Positions 48,169 to 56,625 of a stretch of DNA of 64,000 bases are shown here, piece by piece; the stretch's first letter is position 1, and each line of letters begins with the position of its first letter. This DNA is from Zoogloea sp041917255. Its GTDB lineage: Bacteria; Pseudomonadota; Gammaproteobacteria; Burkholderiales; Rhodocyclaceae. A program made the position numbers and the translations under genes. The notes beneath the pieces were generated by a model. That model saw nothing but the letters and a program-made list of their open reading frames with translations. It ran no database searches and had not been told where the DNA came from. Location of the stretch: positions 120,028 to 184,027 of the forward strand of contig JAYRYA010000004.1 of assembly GCA_041917255.1 (NCBI GenBank), in the 5' to 3' direction.

Positions 48169-49104
48169 GTGGCAGCGGAGCAGGACGAGAAGGAAGCCCG
48201 GACGGAGGCCCAGGCCGACGCACCCGCCGAAATCCAGGCAGCCGGGCTGGATGCGGATTCGGCGGCGCTGCTGGCGGTGCTGGCCCGCAACATCCGTCAT
48301 TTCCGCGGCCAGCGGGGCATGACGCGCAAGAACCTGGCCGAGCAGTCCGGCGTGTCGCTGCCGCACCTGGCACGCATGGAAAGCTCCCAGGGCAACGTGT
48401 CGGTGGTGGTGCTGGGCAAGGTGGCGAAGGCCCTCAACCAGCCGGTGGCGAGCCTTTTCGGTGACGAGGAAGCCCGCGCCGGCGACCTGAACCTGATCGT
48501 CGAATTCCTCAAGCGCCAGCCGGTGTCCAACCTCGCGCGCATCCGCGAGCAGATCTTTGCGGATTTCCAGCCCGCCGAAGGCGTGCGCAAGGACCGCATC
48601 GTGCTCACCGGGCTGCGCGGCGCCGGCAAGTCGACGGTTGGGCAAGCCCTGGCCACGCGCCTCGGCCGGCCCTTCGTCGAGCTCAACCGCGAGGTGGAAG
48701 AAGAGGCCGGCCTCAGCCTGCAGGAGATCATCACGCTCTACGGCCAGTCCGGCTACCGCAATCTCGAGCGGCGCTGCCTGGAGCAGGTGGTGGTGAAGCA
48801 CCCGCAGGTGGTGCTCGCCACCGGCGGCGGCATCGTCGCCGAACCGCTCACCTACGAGATCCTGCTCAACTCCTTCTTCACCGTGTGGCTGCATGCCGAG
48901 CCCGACACCCACTTCCGTCGGGTGATGGACCAGCACGACATCCGCATCGCCAAGCCGGCCCTCTACCGCGAGGCGATGGATAATATCCACCGCACGCTGG
49001 AGGCGCGGGACCACCTCTACCGCATGGCGGCGTTCGAGGTCGATACGACGCGGCTGACGGTGGAGGAGGTGGTGGCGCGGATCGTGGGGCAGATGGCGGG
49101 CTGA
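48169..49104 (+). CDS. boxR: BoxR/BzdR-type regulator: XRE helix-turn-helix plus shikimate-kinase-like domain
   Basis: A 311-residue regulator. The XRE HTH domain lies at about 35-100 (LARNIRHFRGQRGMTRKNLA, SGVSLPHLARMESSQGNVSV). A linker (LVEFLKRQPVSNLARIREQI) leads to a shikimate-kinase-like domain with LTGLRGAGKST near 145, a LNREVEEEAGLSLQEI helix, GYRNLERRCL and ATGGGIV. This is the layout of BzdR and BoxR of Azoarcus, which repress benzoate genes until benzoyl-CoA binds the kinase-like domain. GTG 48169 was chosen because the promoter start near 48144 excludes the upstream ATG 48136 and TTG 48109. It follows importer 2 and probably responds to an aromatic CoA thioester; benzoyl-CoA itself is not proven. 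Confidence 0.88.
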   Translation: MAAEQDEKEARTEAQADAPAEIQAAGLDADSAALLAVLARNIRHFRGQRGMTRKNLAEQSGVSLPHLARMESSQGNVSVVVLGKVAKALNQPVASLFGDEEARAGDLNLIVEFLKRQPVSNLARIREQIFADFQPAEGVRKDRIVLTGLRGAGKSTVGQALATRLGRPFVELNREVEEEAGLSLQEIITLYGQSGYRNLERRCLEQVVVKHPQVVLATGGGIVAEPLTYEILLNSFFTVWLHAEPDTHFRRVMDQHDIRIAKPALYREAMDNIHRTLEARDHLYRMAAFEVDTTRLTVEEVVARIVGQMAG

Positions 49105-49167
49105 GGCGGAATTAAATTAGGCAAGAGCTGGTCGGGTTGATGGTGCTGATTTCAGGTTTTTTTGGTA

Positions 49168-49253
49168 TTTCAGCAAGTGTTGAAGATAATCCGAAAAATG
49201 AAAGCAAGCAGATTAATTTCAGGAAATATGATATTTTCAGCGAATGCTGAAAA
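49168..49253 (+). promoter_or_regulatory. Paired inverted repeats before the AbiEi-like gene
   Basis: TTTTCAGC-GAAT-GCTGAAAA (49234-49253) is a perfect eight-base-pair inverted repeat overlapping the AbiEi-like start. A degenerate copy TTTCAGC-AAGT-GTTGAAG (49168-49185) has the same 7-4-7 layout. AbiEi antitoxins repress their own promoters through inverted repeats, so these are good operator candidates. The whole 49105-49243 stretch is AT-rich, unlike its surroundings. Confidence 0.6.
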
Positions 49254-50326
49254 AGTCTTTTGAGGTGAACGAGGCTGTGGCGCGAGCGAGTGAGGCGTTG
49301 CGCGCGTTGCTTGCGAACATCCCGATCCTTCAGGTTGAAGGCATCGACGCGGAAGCCACATCCGGCGATTGGACGCCGGACTTTATCGCCCGGCTGCTCG
49401 TGAACGGTCGGCCGCACCTGCTAATTTGTGAATACAAGTCGAACGGACAGCCAAGGTTTGCGCGGTCCGCGCTCTTAGAACTGAAAGACTATGTTTTGCA
49501 CCGGGATACCCCAGCGACGCCCGTTTTAATAGCTCCTTACATTTCGCCCGCGGTGAGGCTGATGTGCGAAGAGAAGGGCGTAGGCTACCTGGACTTGGAG
49601 GGAAACGCCCGAATCGCCTTCGGTGGTGTGTTCATCGAGCGCATCGTGACGGACAAGCCTGTGGCTGAGCAACGCGAACTCAAGTCGCTGTTCAGGCCGA
49701 AATCTGCTCAGGTGCTGCGCGCCATGATGCGCGAGCCAGGCCGTGCTTGGCGGGTCACCGAGTTGTCGGAAATCTCCGGGGTCAGCCTCGGACACGTCAG
49801 CAATGTGCGCACCGGCTTGATTGATCGGGAATGGGCGCGCGTCTCGGAAGATGGCCTCGTCCTCTCGGAGCCCGACGCACTACTGGACGCATGGCGTGAC
49901 AGCTACACAGCACCGTCAGGTGAGCGGCTTCGGTTCTACACGCCGCTGCATGGCAGCGCGCTCGAAGATGCGGCTCGAAGCGCTCTGCGCGCCGACGAAG
50001 GTCCCGGACGTGCTGCCTTTGCATCGTTCTCGGCGGCGCAGTGGCTTTCTCCTTATGCGCGCACCGGCACGCACTACTTCTTCGCCGACGACGAAGGTCT
50101 GCGCAAACTCCAGGCAGCGCTGAAGCTCACGCCCTCCGCGAAGGGAGAGAACGTGGTCGTCACCGTGCCGAAGGACTTGGGGCTGCTCGCCGACACCGTT
50201 GAACCTGCATCAGGCGCGGTCTGCACGAGCCCGGTTCAGACCTACCTCGACCTCTCCATTGCCGGCGAGCGCGGCGCCGAGGCTGCCGACCACTTGCGAC
50301 AGGAAAGACTCTCATGGCCCAAATGA
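49244..50326 (+). CDS. AbiEi-family type IV antitoxin-like protein with PD-(D/E)xK-like N-domain
   Basis: A 360-residue protein. Residues about 30-110 contain a nuclease-like signature, PD46 followed by E63-Y-K65 (TPDFIARL and LICEYKSNG). Then comes a winged-helix segment (QVLRAMMREPGRAWRVTELS, SGVSLGHVSNVRTGLID) as in AbiEi antitoxins, and a C-terminal domain with YARTGTHYFFADD and VQTYLDLSIAGERGAEAADHL. It overlaps the nucleotidyltransferase gene by 13 bases, the normal antitoxin-toxin order of AbiE systems. Two inverted repeats at its start suggest autoregulation. The nuclease-like fold could be a DNA-binding relic. The composition is less GC-rich than flanking genes. Confidence 0.8.
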   Translation: MLKKSFEVNEAVARASEALRALLANIPILQVEGIDAEATSGDWTPDFIARLLVNGRPHLLICEYKSNGQPRFARSALLELKDYVLHRDTPATPVLIAPYISPAVRLMCEEKGVGYLDLEGNARIAFGGVFIERIVTDKPVAEQRELKSLFRPKSAQVLRAMMREPGRAWRVTELSEISGVSLGHVSNVRTGLIDREWARVSEDGLVLSEPDALLDAWRDSYTAPSGERLRFYTPLHGSALEDAARSALRADEGPGRAAFASFSAAQWLSPYARTGTHYFFADDEGLRKLQAALKLTPSAKGENVVVTVPKDLGLLADTVEPASGAVCTSPVQTYLDLSIAGERGAEAADHLRQERLSWPK

Positions 50327-51186
50327 CACCCCCGAAGGAACCGCAGTCGGCGGCCGAGTACGACGACCGCGCGACCGCTGCCGTGAAGTCCGTGCTGATC
50401 GAGATCGGCCAGATCCTCGGCAGCTTCAGGGGTAAGTTCGCCATCATCGGCGGCGCGGTTCCTTGGCTGCTATTGGCCAACGAGGACATGCCTCACGTGG
50501 GCACGCTCGACGTGGACGTCGGGCTGGACGCGGAAGCACTCGGCGACGGCGAGTACGCCACCCTGATCGGCGCGCTGCAAGGCCATGGATACGCCCAGCG
50601 CGAGGGACTTCGGCGCTTTCAACTGGTTCGCCAGGTTCCCGCGCGAGATGGTGGCAAAGCGATCGATGTCGTGGTCGATTTCTTGATGCCGCGCGACGCA
50701 GAAATCGTCAAGAACGATCCGCCCTTGATCAGCGACTTCGCCGTGCAACGGGCGGATGGCGCCGACCTGGCGATGCGGTTCTATCAACTGGTGGCTGTGG
50801 CCGGGCCGATGCCGGACGGAGGGACAAACCGCGTAGAGATCGCGGTGTGCTCCATCCCTGCGTTGCTGGCGATGAAGGGTCATGCGCTGGCGGGCCGCTA
50901 CAAGCAGAAGGACGCCTACGACATCTACTACTGCGTGCGGAACTACCCTGGTGGGATCGAGGCGCTGGCACAGGAATGTCGCCCACTGCTGGGGCATGCA
51001 AGCGGTGAACGTGGGTTCCGACATATCGCCGAGAAGTTCGACGCCTTCGAGGGGCACGGTCCCACCTGTGTGAGGCGCTTCGTCGAAAACACGCATGCGC
51101 TGGGTGATCGCACCCCCGAACAGTGGCAGCAGGATGCGTTCGGGCAGATCGACGCGCTGCTACGCTCCATGGCGCTGCGAGGTTGA
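50314..51186 (+). CDS. AbiEii-type nucleotidyltransferase toxin
   Basis: A 290-residue DNA polymerase beta-like nucleotidyltransferase. It has the GG motif in FAIIGGAVPWLLL (46-47), D66-V-D68 in GTLDVDV and a third acidic strand in VVVDFLMPRD, followed by a helical part with LLAMKGHALAGRYKQKDAYD, the conserved K...KD pattern of AbiEii toxins. Such toxins modify tRNA or other substrates with nucleotides and stop growth, and are neutralised by AbiEi. ATG 50314 with AGGAAAG upstream overlaps the antitoxin gene. Confidence 0.85.
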   Translation: MAQMTPPKEPQSAAEYDDRATAAVKSVLIEIGQILGSFRGKFAIIGGAVPWLLLANEDMPHVGTLDVDVGLDAEALGDGEYATLIGALQGHGYAQREGLRRFQLVRQVPARDGGKAIDVVVDFLMPRDAEIVKNDPPLISDFAVQRADGADLAMRFYQLVAVAGPMPDGGTNRVEIAVCSIPALLAMKGHALAGRYKQKDAYDIYYCVRNYPGGIEALAQECRPLLGHASGERGFRHIAEKFDAFEGHGPTCVRRFVENTHALGDRTPEQWQQDAFGQIDALLRSMALRG

Positions 51187-51196
51187 GTCAAATCCG

Positions 51197-52564
51197 ATGG
51201 ACTACGCGCAACTTCGCACGCTGCTTGAGTCGCTCGTCACGGGATTGAAAGACGCGGGCACGCATACCATGCTGCCGACGCTTTGCGAAGAACTGGGGCT
51301 GCCGGCTCCCGCCACCGATGGTTCCAAGCGCGAGCGCATGACCTCCAGCTTTGACGCGGTAGCGGACACTGACCTGCCCGCAATTGCACGCAAGTTGCTG
51401 GAGCGTCACCCGCCCAATGCCACTACGCGCAACCAGATTCAGGACATCCTCTGGAGCGACAGTGCATGCCCGCCGATCCCGAAGCGGTATCGGCGCGAGG
51501 TCGCACGAAGGCTCAATAGCGAAGACCTGTATGGGGATGCTCGCAGGTTCGACGACTTGCTGGAGCGGCTGTGGATCTTGGACGCCGATGACTGGATGCA
51601 CTTGCTCGGCGGGAGGCCCACAGGATTGCGCGCGGAAATTCAGCAGCATGTCCACCGCAACCCGAAGGACTGGCCAGCCGAAACGCTGTTCGACCAGTTG
51701 GGCGCCTATGACGCTTCCGACCGGCGCTTTGCGCTGTTTCTAGAGGGGCTGGCTTCAGCCAACGTGCGACCCGACGAGGCCGCACAACGTCACTTCGTAG
51801 CCTCCGTGAATGAACCGCTGCGCAGTTGCGGCGTCGAGCTACGCGAGACCGATTCAGAGGGCGGTTACCCGACCTTCTCCCTGGTTTCACTGCGCGCGAC
51901 GACGAAGGGCCGGCCCAAGAATCTCATCTTCGCCTCGCCCGACAAGCCCGACCTGCGCTTCCGCGACGCGTTGGACAATGATGTCGAGATCGTCACCAAT
52001 GCGGACAAGGTGCTCGTCTATGACCGGCCTATCGGCAACGACGGACTGCGGTGGAATGATCTGCAACAGTGGTGGGGTGAGGAACAGCAGATCGCCGACG
52101 CCACGACGGCCAAGTGCTCGCTATACGCACGTCTCAAAGCCAGCTTGCCCCACAATTCCCCGCCACAAATCCTGCTGTTTGAAGCCGTCTTCGAGGGTTT
52201 CCGCAGCGCCGTACCAAACCTGCCGGCACTGCTGCCTGAGGTCTGGCTGCACTGGGACCCGCGAACGGTCAAGGAGCGAGGGCCGGATGCGCTTCTGCGC
52301 TTTCGCATGGATTTCCTGCTCCTGCTGCCGCAGGGCGTGCGGGTCGTCATCGAAGTCGACGGCAAGCACCATTACGCGGATACCGCGGGCAGCGCCGATG
52401 TGCAGCGCTATGCGCAGATGGTAAGGGCCGACCGCGAACTCAAGCTCGCGGGTTATGAAGTCTTTCGTTTTGGTGCGGCAGAGCTGCAGGCACCCACAGC
52501 CAAGGCGGATGTGAAGGTCTTCTTCGAAGCGCTGTTCAAGCGCTACGGCGTTTCGACGCACTGA
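51197..52564 (+). CDS. AbiJ-like defence protein with C-terminal DUF559/Vsr-type nuclease domain
   Basis: A 455-residue protein starting ten bases after the AbiEii-type gene. Residues 1-90 (MDYAQLRTLLESLVTGLK, ERMTSSFDAVADTDLPAIAR, NQIQDILW) resemble the AbiJ N-terminal domain 3, in which a small helical region recognises or regulates. The C-terminus (about 360-450) is a PD-(D/E)xK nuclease: D371 in RFRMDFLL, E386-V-D-G-K390 in VIEVDGKHHYAD, then ADRELKLAGYEVFRFGAAEL, typical of DUF559/Vsr-like enzymes. It is probably an abortive-infection nuclease. The domain assignment is from pattern memory and would benefit from a profile search. Confidence 0.7.
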   Translation: MDYAQLRTLLESLVTGLKDAGTHTMLPTLCEELGLPAPATDGSKRERMTSSFDAVADTDLPAIARKLLERHPPNATTRNQIQDILWSDSACPPIPKRYRREVARRLNSEDLYGDARRFDDLLERLWILDADDWMHLLGGRPTGLRAEIQQHVHRNPKDWPAETLFDQLGAYDASDRRFALFLEGLASANVRPDEAAQRHFVASVNEPLRSCGVELRETDSEGGYPTFSLVSLRATTKGRPKNLIFASPDKPDLRFRDALDNDVEIVTNADKVLVYDRPIGNDGLRWNDLQQWWGEEQQIADATTAKCSLYARLKASLPHNSPPQILLFEAVFEGFRSAVPNLPALLPEVWLHWDPRTVKERGPDALLRFRMDFLLLLPQGVRVVIEVDGKHHYADTAGSADVQRYAQMVRADRELKLAGYEVFRFGAAELQAPTAKADVKVFFEALFKRYGVSTH

Positions 52565-52609
52565 GAGTCCGGGACCGCCTTGGACTCCGCCCGATCCCAG
52601 GAGAGCACC

Positions 52610-53242
52610 GTGCAGGACGACCAAGACAATACGGCAGCGGACATCGACCTTCTCGCCAACATGAAGTCGCCATCCGACTTCGCCGGGCAGCAGCTTTTCA
52701 TCCAGGGCGACGACTGGCACAACAACGCGATGCTGGGTTGGACCCACTTCCCTTGGGACATCTACGCTGCCGGCTACAAGGATGCTGCCGACGCCTTGGT
52801 CGGGGTGCTGGCCGAGCGGAAGGCGTCCCTCGATAGCGTGGTCTACCCCCTGGTGTTCTTGTATCGCCAAGGACTGGAACTCGAACTGAAATTGATTCTG
52901 CCGCTGGCCCGTAGTCTGGCAGGAAAGGAAGCCGTTGCTGATCACAAACACGGCTTGATGCCGGTGTGGAGTGAACTGCGCCGGCACCTCGAACAGCTCG
53001 ATCCCCGCGAGGACGACAAAGAGCTGCCGGCCATAGAGGATTTCATCCGCCAACTGGATACCGTTGATCCCGGTTCTTTCGCCTTCCGGTACCCCACGAC
53101 GAAGAAGGGCGAGGTGTCACTCCCCGAGCTGCGCTACATCAACATAAGGCACCTCTCCGAAATTATGGACAGCGTATTCATGCTGCTGGGTGGAATCTAT
53201 TCGTGGCTGGGAGAGATGGAACAGAACACTGGCTACTCTTGA
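52610..53242 (+). CDS. Unknown protein of the defence island
   Basis: A 210-residue protein when started at GTG 52610, which has AGGAG six bases upstream; TTG 52580 is the alternative. I do not recognise a family. Visible features are a mainly helical pattern with VVYPLVFLYRQGLELELKLI, HKHGLMPVWSELRRHLEQL and a C-terminal hydrophobic helix IMDSVFMLLGGIYSWLG. The GLELELK...H...LW-like arrangement recalls HEPN-type helical proteins but lacks a clear Rx4-6H motif. It is the fourth gene in a row on the plus strand with tight spacing, so it is probably part of the same defence operon. Confidence 0.7.
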   Translation: MQDDQDNTAADIDLLANMKSPSDFAGQQLFIQGDDWHNNAMLGWTHFPWDIYAAGYKDAADALVGVLAERKASLDSVVYPLVFLYRQGLELELKLILPLARSLAGKEAVADHKHGLMPVWSELRRHLEQLDPREDDKELPAIEDFIRQLDTVDPGSFAFRYPTTKKGEVSLPELRYINIRHLSEIMDSVFMLLGGIYSWLGEMEQNTGYS

Positions 53243-53324
53243 GAGAGCTGGCGAGGGAAGGGAGGTGTTTCCGGTGGGTGGAGACTGCTCCTTGTCGCAT
53301 CCATCATGGCGTAGCATCGGGCTC

Positions 53325-53463
53325 TACGCCAAGCCCGACACCTACTTCCGCCGCGTGATGGACTGGCTCAACATCCGCTTCGCCACCGTATAGCCACGTT
53401 CGATGTTGATGCCAACCTGCTGACGGTGGAGGAGGTGGTAGAGCGCATCAAAGGGCAGATGGC
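53325..53463 (+). pseudogene. Decayed 3' fragment of a second BoxR-like gene
   Basis: Two pieces match the end of the intact BoxR-like protein. YAKPDTYFRRVMDWLNIRFA corresponds to HAEPDTHFRRVMDQHDIRIA, then a stop and an internal deletion of about 30 codons, then NLLTVEEVVERIKGQMA corresponding to RLTVEEVVARIVGQMA. Base identity looks around 75 percent, so it is an old paralogue, not a fresh duplicate. It marks the right edge of the island. Confidence 0.75.
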
Positions 53464-53490
53464 ACTCCGAAGGCGCTACCCCTCCGGTGA

Positions 53491-53519
53491 AAAACGGCCG
53501 CGGATGCCGCGGCCGTTTT
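53491..53519. terminator. Bidirectional terminator
   Basis: AAAACGGCCGCGG, ATG, CCGCGGCCGTTTT: a perfect 13-base-pair stem with A and T runs at either end, between the boxR remnant and the convergent acyl-CoA dehydrogenase gene. Confidence 0.92.
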
Positions 53520-53538
53520 GTTTGCGCTCGTCGGTTCC

Positions 53539-55347
53539 TCAAAACGCCGCGTCCGGCAGCCCCAGCAGCAGGCTATTGTCCGATTCCACCGTGATGCGCA
53601 GGCCGGCGCTCCGGGGCAGGATGTGGCCCATGTAGAACTGGGCGCTGGCGAGCTTCTCCCGGTAGAACGGATCGCTGCTGCCGGCGGCGATGGCGTCGTT
53701 TGCGACCTTCGCCGCCTTGGCCATCAGCCAGCCGCCGATCACCGTGCCGGCCAGCTTGAGGAAGGGCTCGGCCACCACCAGCGCGGCGGCGGGGGCGCTG
53801 CCCATCCGGGCGATGATGGTGCCGGCCGCCGCTTCCAGGTCGTCCAACCCGGCGCCGAGGAGCGCGGCGATGGCGGCGAGGTTGGCATCGTCGGCAGCGG
53901 CGAGGGCGGCCTGGTCGGCGCGCATGTCGGCCAGCAGCGTGGCGAGCGTGGCGCCGCCGTCGCGGGCGAGTTTGCGGCCGGCCAGATCGGCCGCCTGGAT
54001 CGCCGTGGTGCCTTCGTAGATCGGGGTGATCCGTGCGTCGCGCATGTATTGCGAGATGCCCGTCTCCTCGACAAAACCCATGCCGCCGAACACCTGGATC
54101 GCCAGGGAGGTGAGTTCCACCGCGCTCTCGGTGCTCCAGCCTTTCAGCACCGGCGTCAGCAGTTCGACGCGGCGGTGGGCGGCGGCGCGGGCTTCCGCGT
54201 CGTCCGACTGATGGGCGATGTCCTGCAGCGCGGCCACGCTGTAGGCCAGCGCGCGGATCGCCTCGGTGTGGGCGCGCTGCGTCATCAGCATGCGGCGTAC
54301 GTCCGGGTGGCGGACGATGGCGACCGACTTGCCGCCCTTTTGTGTGATGTCGGTGCCCTGCACGCGCTCCTTCGCGTATTCCGACGCCAGCTGCCAGGCC
54401 CGCTGGGCGACCGCCAGACCCTCGGTGCCCACCGACAGGCGCGCTGAATTCATCATCACGAACATGATCTCCAGCCCGCGGCCCAGCGCGCCGATCAGGT
54501 AGCCCGTCGACCCGCCGTGGTCGCCGTGCACCAGCGTGGTGGTGGGGCTGCCATGCACGCCCAGCTTGTGTTCGATGGACGTGCAATACACGTCGTTGTG
54601 CTCGCCCGGATTGCCGTCCGCATCAAGGATGAACTTGGGCACGATGAACAGCGACAGGCCCTTGACCCCCGGCGGGGCGTCCGGCGTGCGGGCCAGCACC
54701 AGATGCACGATGTTGGCGGCCATGTCGTGGTCACCATAGGTGATGAAGATCTTCTGGCCGCTGATGCGGTAGCTACCGTCGGGCTGGGGCACCGCCTTGC
54801 AGTTGATGGCGGCGAGATCCGAGCCGGCCTGGGGCTCGGTGATGTTCATGGTGCCAGTCCATTCGCCGGAGACGAGCTTCGGCAGCCAGGTGGCCTTCAT
54901 TTCGTCGGAGCCGGCGATCAGCAGCGCCTCAATGGCCCCGTGGGTGAGCGTCACCACATGCGAGAACGACAGGTTGGCCGACTTCCACATCTCGCTCACC
55001 GCCACCGCCAGGAGGCGCGGCAGGCCCTGGCCGTCGAACTCGGGCGGGCAGGGCAGGGCCATCCAGCCGCCTTCGGCGAACTGCCGGTAGGCATCGGCAA
55101 AGCCGGTGGCGGTGCGCACCTCGCCCTTGCCGTCGGCACCCGTCTGCCAGCGGGCGCCTTCCCGGTCGCCCACCGGGTTGAGGGGCGACAGGATGTCGCC
55201 GGCAAAGCGGCCGGCTTCTTCGAGCACCGCGTCGATCAGCCCGGCGTCGCAGTCGGCGTAGGCCGGCAAGGCGCAGATCGGGGTGCTGCCGACCAGTTCA
55301 TGAATGACGAAGCGCATGTCGCGCAGGGGGGCTTGGTAGTTGTTCAT
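53539..55347 (-). CDS. Acyl-CoA dehydrogenase, large C-terminally extended type (DmdC/AcdA-like)
   Basis: A 602-residue flavoprotein of the long acyl-CoA dehydrogenase subgroup related to DmdC. It has an N-terminal extension (YQAPLRDMRFVIHELVGS), then FAEGGWMALPCPPEFDGQGLP, MNITEPQAGSDLAAINCKA (FAD loop), SGQKIFITYGDHD, GGMGFVEETGISQYMRDARI and the catalytic-Glu motif IYEGTTAIQAADL, plus a C-terminal extension of about 130 residues. It has GGAGGAG before ATG 55347. It diverges from the binding-protein/ligase operon and would desaturate its acyl- or arylpropionyl-CoA. The open frame continuing beyond the start toward 57678 is antisense to real genes. Confidence 0.93.
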   Translation of the reverse strand: MNNYQAPLRDMRFVIHELVGSTPICALPAYADCDAGLIDAVLEEAGRFAGDILSPLNPVGDREGARWQTGADGKGEVRTATGFADAYRQFAEGGWMALPCPPEFDGQGLPRLLAVAVSEMWKSANLSFSHVVTLTHGAIEALLIAGSDEMKATWLPKLVSGEWTGTMNITEPQAGSDLAAINCKAVPQPDGSYRISGQKIFITYGDHDMAANIVHLVLARTPDAPPGVKGLSLFIVPKFILDADGNPGEHNDVYCTSIEHKLGVHGSPTTTLVHGDHGGSTGYLIGALGRGLEIMFVMMNSARLSVGTEGLAVAQRAWQLASEYAKERVQGTDITQKGGKSVAIVRHPDVRRMLMTQRAHTEAIRALAYSVAALQDIAHQSDDAEARAAAHRRVELLTPVLKGWSTESAVELTSLAIQVFGGMGFVEETGISQYMRDARITPIYEGTTAIQAADLAGRKLARDGGATLATLLADMRADQAALAAADDANLAAIAALLGAGLDDLEAAAGTIIARMGSAPAAALVVAEPFLKLAGTVIGGWLMAKAAKVANDAIAAGSSDPFYREKLASAQFYMGHILPRSAGLRITVESDNSLLLGLPDAAF

Positions 55348-55377
55348 TGTCTCCTCCGAAATATCACATACGATCAC

Positions 55378-55408
55378 TTGCAATCCTAGAGTATTGTAAA
55401 GTATATTT
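55378..55408 (+). promoter_or_regulatory. Candidate promoter of the binding-protein/CoA-ligase operon
   Basis: TTGCAA (55378-55383), an 18-base spacer and TATATT (55402-55407) in an AT-rich stretch. TAAAGTATATTT (55397-55408) differs by one base from TAAAGTATGTTT at 44440-44451 before importer 2; both lie 77-89 bases before their start codons. Confidence 0.5.
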
Positions 55409-55473
55409 TGCTCGCGGTTCAAAATCTCATATCTGATACAAGAAACGGGATCAAATCCCACGGAGGAGACACC

Positions 55474-56613
55474 ATGAAGAAGCACACTGCACTGCCCGCC
55501 CTCGCTCTGATCGCCGCTGCCGGCGCTGCCCAGGCCGACATCAACATCGGCGTGTCCGTCTCGGCCACCGGCCCGGCTGCGTCGCTCGGGATTCCCGAGA
55601 AGAACACCTTCGCGATCCTGCCGACCACCATCGCCGGCGAGAAGATCAACTACATCGTGCTGGACGACGCCACCGACCCCGGCCAGGCCACCAAGAACGC
55701 TCGCAAGCTGGTCACAGAAGACAAGGTGGACGTGCTGGTTGGGTCGTCCAGCACCCCGGCCTGCGCGGCGATCGCCGAAGTGGCCAACGAGACCGCCACC
55801 CCGCAGGTGGCCATGTGTCCGGTGGATCTGCCGGCCGCCAAGAACACCTGGGTGTTCCGTGCGCCCCAGCACAACTCGCTGATGGCCAAGGCGCTGGTGG
55901 GCCACATGCGCGAAACTGGTGTGAAGACCTTGGGCTTCATCGGCTTCAACGATCCGTACGGCGAAGACTGGCTCAAGCAGATCACCGCGGCCACCGAAGC
56001 GGCCGGCATCAAGCTGGTGGCGGTGGAGCGCTACAACCGGGTGGATACTTCGGTGAGCGGCCAAGTGCTCAAGCTGGTGGCGGCCAAGCCGGACGCGGTG
56101 ATGATTGCGGGCTCCGGCACGCCCGCTGCGCTGCCCCACACCACCCTCGCCGAGCGCGGCTACAAGGGCCAGATCTACCAGACCCACGCCGCGGCCAACA
56201 AAGAGTTCCTGAAGGTCGGCGGCAAGGCCGTCGAAGGTGGCATCCTGCCCATCGGCCCGGTGGCGGTGGCGGCCCAGCTGCCGGATTCGCACCCGTCCAA
56301 GAAGCCTGCGCTGGAATACATCAAGCTGTACGAAGCCAAGTACGGCCCCGGCAGCGTGTCGTCCTTCGGCGCTTACGCTTACGATGCCTACAAGCTGATC
56401 GAGAAGGCCGTGCCCGCCGCGCTCAAGGCCGGCAAGCCGGGCACGCCCGCCTTCCGCAAGGGCCTGCGCGACGCCATCGAGAGCGAACGCGAGATTGCTG
56501 GCGCCCACGGCGTGTTCAACATGAGCGCCAACGACCACTTCGGCCTGGATGAGCGCGCCCGCGTGCTGGTGCGCGTGACCGGCGGCGAGTGGAAGATGCT
56601 TTCCGGCAAATAA
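55474..56613 (+). CDS. ABC transporter periplasmic substrate-binding protein, copy 2
   Basis: A 379-residue LivK-type binding protein with a signal peptide ending after about residue 21 (LIAAAGAAQA, then DINIGVS). It is paralogous to the 38752 protein (shared ASLG/AALG start, IGFNDPYGEDWLKQI, VGGKAVEGGILPIGPVAVA). It has GGAGGAG before its ATG and is followed 12 bases later by a CoA ligase gene, so uptake and activation are coupled. Importer 2 (44529-48096) lacks its own binding protein and shares a promoter motif, so this is its likely partner. Confidence 0.92.
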   Translation: MKKHTALPALALIAAAGAAQADINIGVSVSATGPAASLGIPEKNTFAILPTTIAGEKINYIVLDDATDPGQATKNARKLVTEDKVDVLVGSSSTPACAAIAEVANETATPQVAMCPVDLPAAKNTWVFRAPQHNSLMAKALVGHMRETGVKTLGFIGFNDPYGEDWLKQITAATEAAGIKLVAVERYNRVDTSVSGQVLKLVAAKPDAVMIAGSGTPAALPHTTLAERGYKGQIYQTHAAANKEFLKVGGKAVEGGILPIGPVAVAAQLPDSHPSKKPALEYIKLYEAKYGPGSVSSFGAYAYDAYKLIEKAVPAALKAGKPGTPAFRKGLRDAIESEREIAGAHGVFNMSANDHFGLDERARVLVRVTGGEWKMLSGK

Positions 56614-56625
56614 GGAGCACGGACG

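Noticed and set aside
49105..53520. Insertion sequence or integrase bounding the defence island
   Set aside because: No transposase, integrase, terminal repeats or tRNA attachment site could be seen; only the boxR remnant marks a border.
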